Of a DNA stretch of 64,000 nt, positions 1-8,128 are shown piece by piece; within the stretch, counting starts at the first letter, position 1; each line of letters begins with the position of its first letter. Made by a program: the position numbers and the translations under genes. A model generated the notes under the pieces. That model was given only the letters and a program-made list of their open reading frames with translations. It had not been told where the DNA came from and did no database searches. The stretch is from Psychrobacter frigidicola. GTDB taxonomy: Bacteria > Pseudomonadota > Gammaproteobacteria > Pseudomonadales > Moraxellaceae. The stretch spans positions 124,001 through 188,000 of the forward strand of contig NZ_VORZ01000002.1 of the NCBI RefSeq assembly GCF_007997305.1. The letters run 5' to 3'.

Positions 1-421
1 CATTCAAATGATCCATCTCGTGCTGGATACACACTGCTAGTAAACCCTCTACCTCTTTATCAATTTCTTTGCCATTCTCATCTAAAGCTTCAATACGTAC
101 TTTATTAGGGCGATCGACTTTATCATAGACATCCGGTACCGACAGGCAGCCTTCTTCATAGGGCTGCTTCTCTTCTACCAAAGGCGTGACCTTTGGATTA
201 ATAAATACCATTGGCGTGTCTTTGTCTTCTGACAAATCCATGACAATCAGTTGGATATGCTGATCGACCTGGCTGGCGGCAAGACCGATACCTTGCGCGT
301 CATACATAGTGTCAATCATATCTGTAATTAAAGTTTTGATGTCGTCAGTAATCTTTTTGACCGGCGTGGCAATGGTGCGCAAGCGCGGGTCAGGATAGTT
401 CAAAATAGGGAGTAATGCCAT
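1..421 (-). CDS. def: Peptide deformylase (3' end cut by window edge)
   Basis: Removes the N-formyl group from the initiator methionine of nascent proteins; a cytosolic metal-dependent hydrolase. The visible 140 codons begin [15 protein letters not shown] and contain all three family motifs: GIGLAASQV (motif 1), EEGCLSVPD with the metal-binding Cys (motif 2), and QHEMDHLN, the HExxH metal site (motif 3), which lies at the very edge of the window. The remaining C-terminal helix lies outside. The ATG at 419-421 follows a GAGGTGAG ribosome binding site. The family is certain; the usual partner fmt would be outside the window. Confidence 0.96.
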   Translation of the reverse strand, partial: MALLPILNYPDPRLRTIATPVKKITDDIKTLITDMIDTMYDAQGIGLAASQVDQHIQLIVMDLSEDKDTPMVFINPKVTPLVEEKQPYEEGCLSVPDVYDKVDRPNKVRIEALDENGKEIDKEVEGLLAVCIQHEMDHLN

Positions 422-459
422 ATGGCTCACCTCAGGAATACGTATAGAATAGGAAGATT

Positions 460-487
460 ATTATAGGATAAATGGGGACAAAAGTAA
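460..487 (-). promoter_or_regulatory. Candidate sigma70 promoter of def
   Basis: On the minus strand TTACTT (482-487) and a perfect TATAAT (460-465) are separated by 16 bp, about 40 bases before the def start codon. Judged by eye only. Confidence 0.5.
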
Positions 488-682
488 TATTTATCAATGA
501 TTTTCAGAACGTATCACTATAAATGTTATTGATTTGACGCTTACGAATTATAAATGTTATTGAACAGGATTTGAAATCAGTCCTTATCTATTACAATCAC
601 AACAACTGGGTTCAGTCATTAAAGTTAGTATGACGGAGTACAAAATTATAAAGTGCCTAGCAGTGTCAAATTGACAAGATAT

Positions 683-716
683 AAAAAAAGGCCTTATAAG
701 AAATAAGGCCTTTTTT
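683..716 (-). terminator. Rho-independent terminator
   Basis: A stem formed by AAGGCCTTAT and ATAAGGCCTT closes on a 5-base loop and is flanked by A and T runs on both sides. It sits 32 bases past the stop of the YeaQ-type gene on the minus strand and could work in both directions. Confidence 0.85.
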
Positions 717-747
717 GTTTATGCTATGAGTACCAATGAGATATGTC

Positions 748-1002
748 TTATATACGACGTTTGCTCATGATCATCTCGTAGATGAAGAGGATGATAATTG
801 CACCAATCACTGAGAATATGAGTCCAGTAAAGCCACCATCAGCATTGATACCTATGAGACCTGCTACAAACCCACCCAGCATCGCACCCACGATACCTAG
901 AACAATGGTCATAATCCAACCCATTGGGTCGCTGCCTGGTTTAATCGCACGGGCTAATAGACCTGCAACCAAGCCTATGATAATCATCCAAATAAAGCCC
1001 AT
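748..1002 (-). CDS. GlsB/YeaQ/YmgE-family small membrane protein
   Basis: An 84-residue, very hydrophobic protein of the family historically labelled transglycosylase-associated protein; its true function is not established. It reads MGFIWMIIIGLVAGLLARAI at the start, then three glycine-rich membrane segments (about residues 1-20, 28-50, 57-77) and a short basic tail. The repeated GxxxG-like glycines and the PGSDPMGW loop are typical of the family, and the length matches. The frame is open further upstream, but AGGAGAA lies 7 bases before the ATG at 1000-1002, so the shorter start was chosen. In enterobacteria homologues are stress-induced; nothing here shows the regulation. Confidence 0.88.
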   Translation of the reverse strand: MGFIWMIIIGLVAGLLARAIKPGSDPMGWIMTIVLGIVGAMLGGFVAGLIGINADGGFTGLIFSVIGAIIILFIYEMIMSKRRI

Positions 1003-1330
1003 TAGTATTCTCCTAAAGTATTCATTGTAAGTTATATTTTTATTTATCATGTACTGCTTACTTGATGAGTTCATTGTAATCAATCAAGAAGCCAGAAAGT
1101 ACGCGCGAAGTGTTATCTGTGTAGGTGCTATGTCATGAAATTAAGTCATTTGCTATTATTCAGATAGTTTAGGTAAATGAAAGGTTACCAAGGTAGGCTT
1201 AAGGATAACGGAAAAAATATTATTTCCTTATTTCTCAATCATGGAATATGAAAATAGCGCCGTACTTTCAATCGAAAAAGGCGCTATTCATAGTTTTGGT
1301 ATCAGTCATTTTCTTAGAGCGTTATAACGC
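1003..1330. other. Gap between the YeaQ-type gene and mpl
   Basis: It must hold the promoter of the YeaQ-type gene, but I cannot point to a convincing -35/-10 pair. The hairpin at 1253-1288 is the probable end of the mpl transcript. Nothing else is recognisable. Confidence 0.5.
1253..1288 (-). terminator. Probable terminator of mpl
   Basis: The arms AATAGCGCC and GGCGCTATT form a perfect 9-bp stem with an 18-base loop, 43 bases past the mpl stop. On the minus strand the stem ends in TATTTTCAT, a short imperfect T tract. Confidence 0.55.
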
Positions 1331-2884
1331 TTAAGTAAATTGTTTATGTAATGCTGTTAATAAGCGTTCATGAATCCCTTCAAAGCCACCATTAGACATG
1401 ATAATAATCGCATCGCCTAGTCGTACATGAGCGCTCATATGCGCAATGATGGCATCGACACTAGGCATGACTTGTTGATGGCTCATATCTTTACTTCCCG
1501 TATTAGCACGGTCAATTACCTCTTTTAGTCCCCACTCAAGACCGGTGGGCTCATACCAAAGTGTCTGATCTGCCAGTGCTGCTGACTGTGCTAGGCTATC
1601 TTGGTGGATGCCCATTTTCATAGTATTGCTGCGGGGCTCGATAATCGCCCAAATACGTCTGCCTGCCAGTTTCTTTTTAGCACCGTCTAAAGTGGTGGTA
1701 ATGGCGGTCGGATGATGAGCAAAATCATCAAATACCAAAATGTCATTAACGTTACCGATAAGCTCCATCCGGCGTTTAATACCTGCAAATGCTGATAGAG
1801 CAGCACACGCCGTCTCGATACTGACACCAATATTATAAGCCGCAGCCACGGCTACTAAAGCATTATTCACATTATGAACACCACTCATCGACCAATCAAC
1901 GGTGGTTGCCGTATTAATAAGAGTATCAGTGTCATCAATAACAAGGTCAGTAGTGAAAAGGTCACTATCCGTATTTTCATTAAAGTGAATCTTAAACTGA
2001 CTGCCATCTTCGGCAATTAGCTCAGCTTGCCAGTCGCTACTACCCGTCTCTATAGAAACGTTGTCGTCGATAGATGATTGAATGTCAGTGACCGCCGTGC
2101 GCCAAATAGGTGTCCAAACGCCTTTAGCCAACGTCTCCTCTAAGCTAATCGTTGCCGCTGGCATAATGATTTTGCCCGTGCTTGGAATCATGCGTACCAT
2201 ATGATGGAATTGTGTCTGGATAGCATTAAGGTCGGCAAAAATATCGGCATGGTCAAATTCAAGGTTATTTAAAATAGCGGTACGCGGACGATAATGAACA
2301 AATTTTGAGCGTTTATCAAAAAAGGCCGAGTCGTACTCATCCGCTTCAATGACGAAGTAGCCTGACGTCTTTGCACCTGTATTTTTATCCTCAATAGTAT
2401 GAGCACCCAAATAGCTGCTATGTGCAAACACCTGTTGCAAGCGCTTATCAGTGGTATCAACCAACGGCACGCCGCCAATTAAAAACCCCGCATCGATGCC
2501 TGCATAATGGAGTATCCATGCGAGCATGGTAGTAGTGGTGGTTTTACCATGCGTACCAGCAACGGCTAAGACGTGACGCGACTGCAAAACTTGCTCAGAT
2601 AAAAACTGCGGTCCTGAGGTATAACGCAGGCCTTGGTCTAACATATATTCAATCACTTCCATACCACGCTTCATCGCATTACCGACTACGATTAAGTCTG
2701 GTGCGGGCTGCAGGTGCTGAATTAGGTAACCTTCTTCAATTGTAACGCCAGCATTCTCAAGTTGGGTGGACATTGGCGGATAAATATTGGCATCCGAACC
2801 GGTTACGGTATGTCCAAGTTCCCGCGCCAGCAACGCAAGCGATCCCATAAATGTGCCACAAATGCCAAGAATATGAATATGCAT
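1331..2884 (-). CDS. mpl: UDP-N-acetylmuramate:L-Ala-gamma-D-Glu-meso-DAP ligase
   Basis: Mur-ligase family enzyme of cell wall recycling: it joins the tripeptide recovered from old peptidoglycan to UDP-N-acetylmuramate using ATP. The 517 residues show an N-terminal Rossmann-like domain (HILGICGTFMGSLALLARE, residues 4-22), the ATP P-loop AGTHGKTTTT (109-118), the NLEFDHADIF substrate/Mg motif in the central domain, and a C-terminal domain with FDDFAHHPTA. MurC differs in these motifs, and the GTFMGSLA start is diagnostic for Mpl. The length is somewhat above the E. coli enzyme, owing to a Thr/Asp-rich insert around residues 260-320. It ends in a hairpin terminator and is the only gene of its transcript. 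Confidence 0.96.
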   Translation of the reverse strand: MHIHILGICGTFMGSLALLARELGHTVTGSDANIYPPMSTQLENAGVTIEEGYLIQHLQPAPDLIVVGNAMKRGMEVIEYMLDQGLRYTSGPQFLSEQVLQSRHVLAVAGTHGKTTTTTMLAWILHYAGIDAGFLIGGVPLVDTTDKRLQQVFAHSSYLGAHTIEDKNTGAKTSGYFVIEADEYDSAFFDKRSKFVHYRPRTAILNNLEFDHADIFADLNAIQTQFHHMVRMIPSTGKIIMPAATISLEETLAKGVWTPIWRTAVTDIQSSIDDNVSIETGSSDWQAELIAEDGSQFKIHFNENTDSDLFTTDLVIDDTDTLINTATTVDWSMSGVHNVNNALVAVAAAYNIGVSIETACAALSAFAGIKRRMELIGNVNDILVFDDFAHHPTAITTTLDGAKKKLAGRRIWAIIEPRSNTMKMGIHQDSLAQSAALADQTLWYEPTGLEWGLKEVIDRANTGSKDMSHQQVMPSVDAIIAHMSAHVRLGDAIIIMSNGGFEGIHERLLTALHKQFT

Positions 2885-2965
2885 AGACGTTCCGCGCTAG
2901 GTGAGAGAAGTATAGAAAGTAAAAACGAATCGCACTTATTGTAAAGTAAAGCCTAACAGATGACC

Positions 2966-2993
2966 AATAAAAAACGCCTAATAATATAGGCGT
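2966..2993 (-). terminator. Rho-independent terminator of the NlpE-like gene
   Basis: On the minus strand ACGCCTA and TAGGCGT pair around a 6-base loop and are followed by six T residues. It lies 31 bases past the stop of the NlpE-like lipoprotein gene and just upstream of mpl. Confidence 0.85.
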
Positions 2994-3023
2994 CAATATG
3001 GGGTTATTATTTAAAATCTGATG

Positions 3024-3686
3024 TCATTTACGCGATAAAGTGTAGTCAGGATCGGGTGTTTTATTCTTATCCAGCATCACCAGATGATTGTCCTGTATAT
3101 GATAGATTTCGATAGCCTTGTCTTGATAAACAATGGTAATAATAGTGTTGTCTTGACGATAAACGCCTGATTCAACCAAAGGCACATGCGGAGACTGTGG
3201 ATTTTCATAGATACTGGTTTTCAATACTGAACCATCAGCGAACAAATTAAGTGTCAGAGAGATCCCATCACAGAATGAGCAAGGCAACATTCCCTTATAG
3301 TCCCCAATCAACGTGGCCTGTAATGTACTATCACTGCCTTTCTCTGAAACCATCGGCACACGCCGCGTACGAGCACTATCATCGGTTTTAGCAATAGCAA
3401 TCAGTGATTGACCTTCGTCCTTATCATCCCTATCTTCATCAGCGTCAACATTATTATGTTGCTGCAACTCTGGCGAAACGTCTCCAGATTTAAGCGTTCG
3501 TATTATAGAGTCGTTTGCTACTTTAGTATTTACTGAGGTATCAGCAGTAGATTGGCTATCGCAACCCATCAGCATAATACAAAAAGACAGTGGCAGCACT
3601 AAGCGTCCACAATAACGAGAGGATATCCCAACGGCAGTAGATTTAGAGAACGTAGGAAGTGTAGAAGCGGAATATATCATTATCAT
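3024..3686 (-). CDS. NlpE-like outer-membrane lipoprotein
   Basis: Predicted lipoprotein of 220 residues. A hydrophobic stretch ends in a lipobox (LMGC, Cys42), followed by a low-complexity Asp/Ser/Thr linker to about residue 120, then a beta-rich domain (ATLIGDYKGMLPCSFCDGIS onward) that resembles the N-terminal domain of NlpE, the copper-related envelope-stress lipoprotein, including its CxxC motif (CSFC). NlpE signals surface contact and lipoprotein or disulfide defects to CpxA in enterobacteria; whether that applies here is unknown. dsbB, the disulfide oxidase, follows upstream on the same strand. The n-region before the hydrophobic core is long (27 residues), so the true start may lie downstream of the first ATG. 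Confidence 0.8.
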   Translation of the reverse strand: MIMIYSASTLPTFSKSTAVGISSRYCGRLVLPLSFCIMLMGCDSQSTADTSVNTKVANDSIIRTLKSGDVSPELQQHNNVDADEDRDDKDEGQSLIAIAKTDDSARTRRVPMVSEKGSDSTLQATLIGDYKGMLPCSFCDGISLTLNLFADGSVLKTSIYENPQSPHVPLVESGVYRQDNTIITIVYQDKAIEIYHIQDNHLVMLDKNKTPDPDYTLSRK

Positions 3687-3835
3687 ACCAACAGCAAGTA
3701 AATATGACGCTTATATTCAGCCAAAGCATAATATAAGTCCAAATTTAGATAACTCGTAGAAAGTGTTACAAGGTATCAAACACTGAAAGCCATTATGTGG
3801 CCTTTTTGTTGTCGGTATGAAAAGTTTGTATTAAA

Positions 3836-3862
3836 TAGTCTATTAGCTTAACTAGTAGACTA
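3836..3862. repeat. Small inverted repeat downstream of dsbB
   Basis: TAGTCTA and TAGACTA form 7-bp arms with a 13-base spacer, about 30 bases past the dsbB stop. No T tract follows, so it is not a convincing terminator. Confidence 0.4.
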
Positions 3863-3892
3863 CTTAATATCATAAAAGCCAAACAGTAACGG

Positions 3893-4423
3893 TTAACGTG
3901 TATGCAGAGTAGGAGAGATAGGACGCAGGATACGCCAAAATATCAGTACATGGACAATCAATAACGCGCTGAAAAATATCAAAGACTGCTCAGGAATACT
4001 GAGTCCTAAAAAACGCCACTCGACCAAAGCGCATTCACCAGAGCCAGCAAGTACTTCATTTAACACTTGTTGCATGGGCAAGGTATCAATCCAATAGTCC
4101 AAACCTGGGCCACACGAGGGTACTTGATCGGCTGGTAAATGCTGCAGCCATACGTGCCGAGCTGCGACCCCAGTTGCCCAAACAATACCTGCTAAACTGC
4201 CAAGCCACAACAGTAGCTTGATGAGTGTCGATTTAGGATGCCATAGCGCGGCAATCAAGGCAAAACCGCCCATGACCATGAGTCCGATTCGCTGAAAAAT
4301 ACATAGCGGACAAGGTGAGAAGCCCATATAACGCTGCAAAAAAAACAGCGCAAAGCTCATGCCTATGATGGTTAGCAGGACCAAAAGCATTTGTAAATGG
4401 CGGTAAGTGGTCAGTTGTGACAT
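3893..4423 (-). CDS. dsbB: Disulfide bond formation protein B
   Basis: Inner-membrane quinone reductase that reoxidises periplasmic DsbA. The 176-residue protein has four membrane segments (about residues 10-29, 43-60, 67-86 and 146-165). The first periplasmic loop carries the redox CPLC pair (residues 38-41) in the family signature MGFSPCPLCIFQR. The second loop carries Cys104 and Cys131, the pair that exchanges with DsbA. All catalytic residues are present and the length is normal. It lies 61 bases after gshA on the same strand with no terminator between them, so the two may be co-transcribed, a plausible thiol-redox pairing. Confidence 0.96.
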   Translation of the reverse strand: MSQLTTYRHLQMLLVLLTIIGMSFALFFLQRYMGFSPCPLCIFQRIGLMVMGGFALIAALWHPKSTLIKLLLWLGSLAGIVWATGVAARHVWLQHLPADQVPSCGPGLDYWIDTLPMQQVLNEVLAGSGECALVEWRFLGLSIPEQSLIFFSALLIVHVLIFWRILRPISPTLHTR

Positions 4424-4484
4424 CAGAAAAATGCTCTCAGAATAGGGTTACGATAAGCTTACCGTTTAGAATTCTATAGCCGTA

Positions 4485-6068
4485 TTAACGATATTGTTGT
4501 AAATACTCCATAAAATCTTCGGTTTCTGCCTCTTCGATTTCTGCTTGTTGCAAGATTGATTTTTCTGCTAACACCTCATACTTCGCTTGAGTTTTTGGGC
4601 TGAGCGTTTGCTGCAATAGTGAGTTACGATGCTGCTGTGCTAAGGTAAATCCAAGCTTCCACAGGCTGCCTAAGCGCTCGCTATCAGCGGTCACTTGGGC
4701 AGAAATAGTGGATTCGGAATGGCCGGCTTTGCCTTGCATTAAAGCGACTGCCGCCCGATAGTCGTTACCGCCATAATGAGCATCTAGCATAGCGGCTAGT
4801 GGGCGCATACGACTTAAATGTTCCAGCATCCAACCTTCTAACGGTTGCTCAACGCCATTATTGAGGATATGCAGACCATCGCGGCGGCCTTCATTGACGA
4901 CACGCTCAAGGTTAATTGCTATCTCTTCTTCTTCTGCTGGGAACAACTCTGGTGACTCATTAAGCAGACAATATAATGCCATTACTTCTAAGAAACAGGC
5001 ACTAGATAAGCGGATACCGACATCACTATAAGGATCTAAATCAATGGCGCGGAATTCAACATAAGCAATACCGCGACGCTCAAGTGCTTCGGTTGGCGTT
5101 TCACCGCGCTCAGCAATTTGTTTAGGACGAATAGGGCTGTAGTATTCATTTTCTATTTGTAGAATATGATCATTAATTTGAATCGGATTGCCATCGCTGT
5201 CATTTAAGCCCAATTTTTGGAAGCTTTCATGCGGCGTTTGAATCGCGCGGCGTAGACCTGCAACGTATTCAGGGAGGTGGTTATAACGGATATCAAGATG
5301 TTCTTGCACACTATTAGTATAGCCAAGCTTACCCATGCGCAGACTGGTGGCGGTAGGCTTATAATAGGTTGAGTTATTCATCAATATCAGATCATGCTCG
5401 CGTCCCGCGATAAAGCATGGACACACACTAGGGCTTGCCCCTAGTAAATACAGTACCAAGCTGGTTAGGCGCTTAAAGTTACGAATGAGCCCTAAATACT
5501 TATCATTTTTAAATTCTGTTAGGGTCTGTTTATCAGTTTCTAGTGCTTGGGTTTGCCATATCTCAAATAAGCCATCACCAAAGGACAAGTTATAATGTAG
5601 TCCCGCAATCGTTTGCATCCGGCGACCATAACGAATGCCAAGCCCACTCCGATAAAGGGTTTTAAGCTTACCTGTATTCGAGCTACCATAATCCGCCAGT
5701 GGAATATCTTCATCATTAGCCGATAACATGCAGGGCATAGATAGGGGCCACATCAGCTCTTCTTCAGGCAACGCTTGATAGACCAACACGTGCAATTGAC
5801 GTAGCATATTTAACGTGTCTTTCGGTGTTTCTTTTGGGTCGGTAATGAGCTCAAGCAAACTTTCAGAATAATCAGTCGTGATAGACGGATGAGTCAACTT
5901 CGAACCAAGTTTTGCCGGATGCGGTGTCTGTGCCAGATAGCCATCTGGTCTAACGCGTAGCCCTTCTTTTTCGATACCGCGCAACATACCCATCAAATGC
6001 TTGTTATCAAACCAGCTGGGAATCTTAAAATTAGCAAACGTAGGGGCAAAATTACTCATAGTAGTCAT
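4485..6068 (-). CDS. gshA: Glutamate-cysteine ligase
   Basis: First enzyme of glutathione synthesis, joining glutamate and cysteine through the gamma-carboxyl with ATP. The 527 residues match the proteobacterial class 1 GshA family: LRGIEKEGLRV near the N-terminus (ATP/Mg site), TDYSESLLELIT, and QTIAGLHYNLSF with the metal-binding His. Further on, RYNHLPEYV and the RGIAYVEFRAIDLDPYSDVGI region match substrate-binding segments. The length is usual. The start MTTMSNFAPTF has no strong ribosome binding site. The leader contains an odd 15-bp tandem repeat (6118-6177). Confidence 0.97.
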   Translation of the reverse strand: MTTMSNFAPTFANFKIPSWFDNKHLMGMLRGIEKEGLRVRPDGYLAQTPHPAKLGSKLTHPSITTDYSESLLELITDPKETPKDTLNMLRQLHVLVYQALPEEELMWPLSMPCMLSANDEDIPLADYGSSNTGKLKTLYRSGLGIRYGRRMQTIAGLHYNLSFGDGLFEIWQTQALETDKQTLTEFKNDKYLGLIRNFKRLTSLVLYLLGASPSVCPCFIAGREHDLILMNNSTYYKPTATSLRMGKLGYTNSVQEHLDIRYNHLPEYVAGLRRAIQTPHESFQKLGLNDSDGNPIQINDHILQIENEYYSPIRPKQIAERGETPTEALERRGIAYVEFRAIDLDPYSDVGIRLSSACFLEVMALYCLLNESPELFPAEEEEIAINLERVVNEGRRDGLHILNNGVEQPLEGWMLEHLSRMRPLAAMLDAHYGGNDYRAAVALMQGKAGHSESTISAQVTADSERLGSLWKLGFTLAQQHRNSLLQQTLSPKTQAKYEVLAEKSILQQAEIEEAETEDFMEYLQQYR

Positions 6069-6117
6069 CTATTGTTATTTATTATGGTAGAGCAACGATT
6101 GGTTAGCACTTGCTCTG

Positions 6118-6177
6118 AATATTTGGGCTTTAAATATTTGGGCTTTAAATATTTGGACTCTGAATAGTTGAGGCTTA
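6118..6177. repeat. 15-bp tandem repeat, four copies
   Basis: Two exact copies of AATATTTGGGCTTTA (6118-6132, 6133-6147) are followed by two decayed copies (6148-6162 and 6163-6177). It lies about 50 bases upstream of the gshA start in non-coding DNA. Confidence 0.9.
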
Positions 6178-6430
6178 CTCAGGATAGAGGGCAATACAGT
6201 ATAATTGATGTACTCAGTTTAGCCCAAAGCAGGGTTAAAAACTACGCGCAATTACAAAATCAGTAACCTTCACTTACGGTGTGCTTACTGATGTCTAGTC
6301 CATCATACTCACCTTATTAGACCGTAACGCTATTGGAAAAGACAACTCATAAAGTTAAGAAAGGCGGTGGGTTGAATTCATGAATAGCTATATAAAATAC
6401 TAGAAATATTCCAGCTGTAAATTAACCTAC

Positions 6431-6465
6431 AAAAAAGCATCTACCTTAAGATAGATGCTTTTTCT
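6431..6465 (-). terminator. Rho-independent terminator of the roadblock-like gene
   Basis: Perfect 9-bp stem AAGCATCTA/TAGATGCTT, 8-base loop, with A and T runs on both sides. It lies 42 bases past the stop on the minus strand. Confidence 0.85.
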
Positions 6466-6506
6466 ATTATCGCATAGCCTAGTATTAAGGCAATATTGCA
6501 CTAAGC

Positions 6507-6863
6507 TTACGAGAAGTCGAGTTCAGTCTCAAAGCTTTTTAGGTTGTGACGCGCCATAGCAAGGTTAGATTTTTGGCGATCGAGTACCAAATATAAGAAT
6601 AAGTTACTATTACGTACGAGCGGACGCAGCAAATGATACTGCTTACCTAGCGTAATTAAGATGTCTTCAATATTCTCATTAATACCCAAAGCATCAGATA
6701 CTTTACGTTTGGCGCGGAGTACTTCTGTGTTACCAGCCGCAGCAAGCTCAAGGTCAATACCCGTGCCTGTCGTGGCCAGCGCCAATCCAGATTCGCAATC
6801 AACCAGAGCCGCTGCAATAAAGCCGTCAATTTCGTTTAATGGATCGAGTGATAACTTAGCCAT
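6507..6863 (-). CDS. Roadblock/LC7-like small protein
   Basis: 118 residues, no membrane segment or signal. The pattern fits the roadblock/LC7 (longin-like) fold: a helix, then [20 protein letters not shown] as the first beta hairpin (residues 13-32), a long helix with [22 protein letters not shown], then [15 protein letters not shown] and a hydrophobic strand [20 protein letters not shown]. Bacterial roadblock proteins often work with small GTPases (MglA/MglB), but no GTPase gene is near, so its role is unknown. The ATG has AAGGA 8 bases before it. It is a single-gene unit with its own terminator and a long inverted repeat upstream. Confidence 0.7.
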   Translation of the reverse strand: MAKLSLDPLNEIDGFIAAALVDCESGLALATTGTGIDLELAAAGNTEVLRAKRKVSDALGINENIEDILITLGKQYHLLRPLVRNSNLFLYLVLDRQKSNLAMARHNLKSFETELDFS

Positions 6864-6916
6864 CGTGCTGTTCCTTGAAGAATATATAAAAGAGTATTGA
6901 GTTTTTTTGAATCTTC

Positions 6917-6977
6917 ACTAATGAGTAGTAACTTTTAATATTTATAGAATAAATATTAAAAGTTACTACTCATTAGT
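6917..6977. repeat. Perfect 28-bp inverted repeat
   Basis: The arms at 6917-6944 and 6950-6977 are exact reverse complements with a 5-base loop (TAGAA). The stem starts ACTAATGAGTAGTAACTT and is AT-rich. It begins 53 bases upstream of the roadblock-like gene start, within its probable leader or promoter. No T tract follows on either strand. Confidence 0.95.
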
Positions 6978-7034
6978 ATCGCTAATCAATTCGTGGCAAT
7001 ATTTAAGCACAAAACAACAATAACACAAACAATT

Positions 7035-7068
7035 ACCGACTAACTGCGCTTTTGTTTGGTTAGTCGGT
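7035..7068. repeat. 10-bp inverted repeat
   Basis: ACCGACTAAC and GTTAGTCGGT are perfect arms around a 14-base spacer. It could be an operator or a weak transcript end between erpA and the roadblock-like gene. Confidence 0.6.
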
Positions 7069-7228
7069 CACAAATAATGATAGTCAGTGCGATTTTAAAC
7101 CAAAGAATTCTGTTTTTGCTGCTATGCCGCATCCAAAGCAACCATCATGACAAAGGGTTGTTAATAGACAGAATAATAATTACTAGCACTGTTGATTACA
7201 TAATAACTGTTAGACGCAGAGTGATGAC

Positions 7229-7609
7229 TTAAATAGAGAAGGATGAGCCACAGCCGCATGTAGTCGTGGCATTAGGGTTTTGTACTACAAAGCGCGCACC
7301 CTCTAACCCTTCAGTATAGTCAACGGTAGAGCCTTGCAAATATTGATAGCTGAGAGAGTCGATAACTAAGGTCACATCACCATTATCGAAATTAGCATCA
7401 TCTTCATTGAGCTCATTAGCAAAGTTAAAGCCATAAGAAAACCCTGAGCAGCCACCACCGGTGACGTACACACGCAGCATTAAATTACTGTCGCCTTCTT
7501 CTTCACGCAGACGGCGTACCTTTTGCGCGGCGCTGTCAGTCAGATTTAAAATGGTGGGATCTACAGGCTGGCTGGCGCTTGGATTGTATTGGTCGGTTGC
7601 TGCGTTCAT
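7229..7609 (-). CDS. erpA: Iron-sulfur cluster insertion protein (A-type carrier)
   Basis: A-type carrier that delivers iron-sulfur clusters to target proteins. The 126 residues carry the three conserved cysteines: Cys54 in [14 protein letters not shown] and Cys118/Cys120 in the C-terminal CGCGSSFSI. The conserved [15 protein letters not shown] start of the fold and the FVVQNPNA segment are intact. The pattern is closer to ErpA than to IscA or SufA because no isc or suf gene is near and the N-terminus is extended. The frame is open 8 codons further upstream, but GAGGT sits 5 bases before the ATG at 7607-7609. Confidence 0.92.
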   Translation of the reverse strand: MNAATDQYNPSASQPVDPTILNLTDSAAQKVRRLREEEGDSNLMLRVYVTGGGCSGFSYGFNFANELNEDDANFDNGDVTLVIDSLSYQYLQGSTVDYTEGLEGARFVVQNPNATTTCGCGSSFSI

Positions 7610-8128
7610 ATTTACCTCAGTGTCTGTTATCAAATACGGCTATCAATCAAATATGGTCGTTCTTTACTGTTATTTTCTATTAATGCGAATTCTTTTTAAT
7701 GATAAGTCGTCTGCTGACCTTAAATAGGTGCTATTTATAGAGAGTAATTTACGGCTAGATAATTGCATTGATTAGGGGCGGTGTTCATCATGAAAAATTA
7801 TGAGAAAGAAGTTAGGCTAAAAATAAGGCTACTGGCCTTTAACTGCCTGATGTCAATAGTGTTTTGACAGTATATCATAATTGGGGTGCTGATTGATTTG
7901 TCAAGGATAGTAGCGCTCTTGGTTAAAAGAAAAGAATAAGATGGTTACGATATGAGCTTAGTTTATCTATAATAAACGCTTAATTATGAAATACTTATTT
8001 AATTGTTTGCCTATCGTCTAGGGGTTTGAAATAATAGCGCGCAGTTAATACGCGTTATGCGTATTTTATTTATGAACTTGTTATTGTTAACCATACATTT
8101 TACAAAAATCTTGAGATGAAAAAACCCT
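7610..8128. other. Divergent gap between erpA and the ABC-F gene
   Basis: Holds the promoter of the rightward ABC-F gene (7945-7973). For erpA a possible minus-strand promoter uses TTGACA (7899-7904) with AATTAT or TATGAT near 7874-7882, at suboptimal fit. No gene is visible. Confidence 0.5.
7945..7973 (+). promoter_or_regulatory. Candidate sigma70 promoter of the ABC-F gene
   Basis: TTACGA (7945-7950) and a perfect TATAAT (7968-7973) are spaced 17 bp, about 155 bases before the start codon. Confidence 0.55.

Larger units (their letters stand above)
422..747. other. Gap between def and the YeaQ-type gene
   Basis: This non-coding stretch holds the def promoter at its left end and the terminator of the YeaQ-type gene at its right end. 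At 664-676 there is a small perfect palindrome (TGTCAA-A-TTGACA). I see no convincing gene in the rest. Confidence 0.6.
6069..6506. other. Gap upstream of gshA
   Basis: Holds the 15-bp tandem repeat near gshA and, at the far end, the terminator of the roadblock-like gene. The gshA promoter must lie here, but I cannot assign it with confidence. I see no gene. Confidence 0.6.
6864..7228. other. Gap between the roadblock-like gene and erpA
   Basis: Contains two inverted repeats (6917-6977 and 7035-7068). No gene is visible, and there is no clear terminator for erpA. Confidence 0.6.

Noticed and set aside
6917-6977. Terminal inverted repeat of an insertion sequence
   Set aside because: The arms are only five bases apart with no transposase between them and no target duplication recognised.
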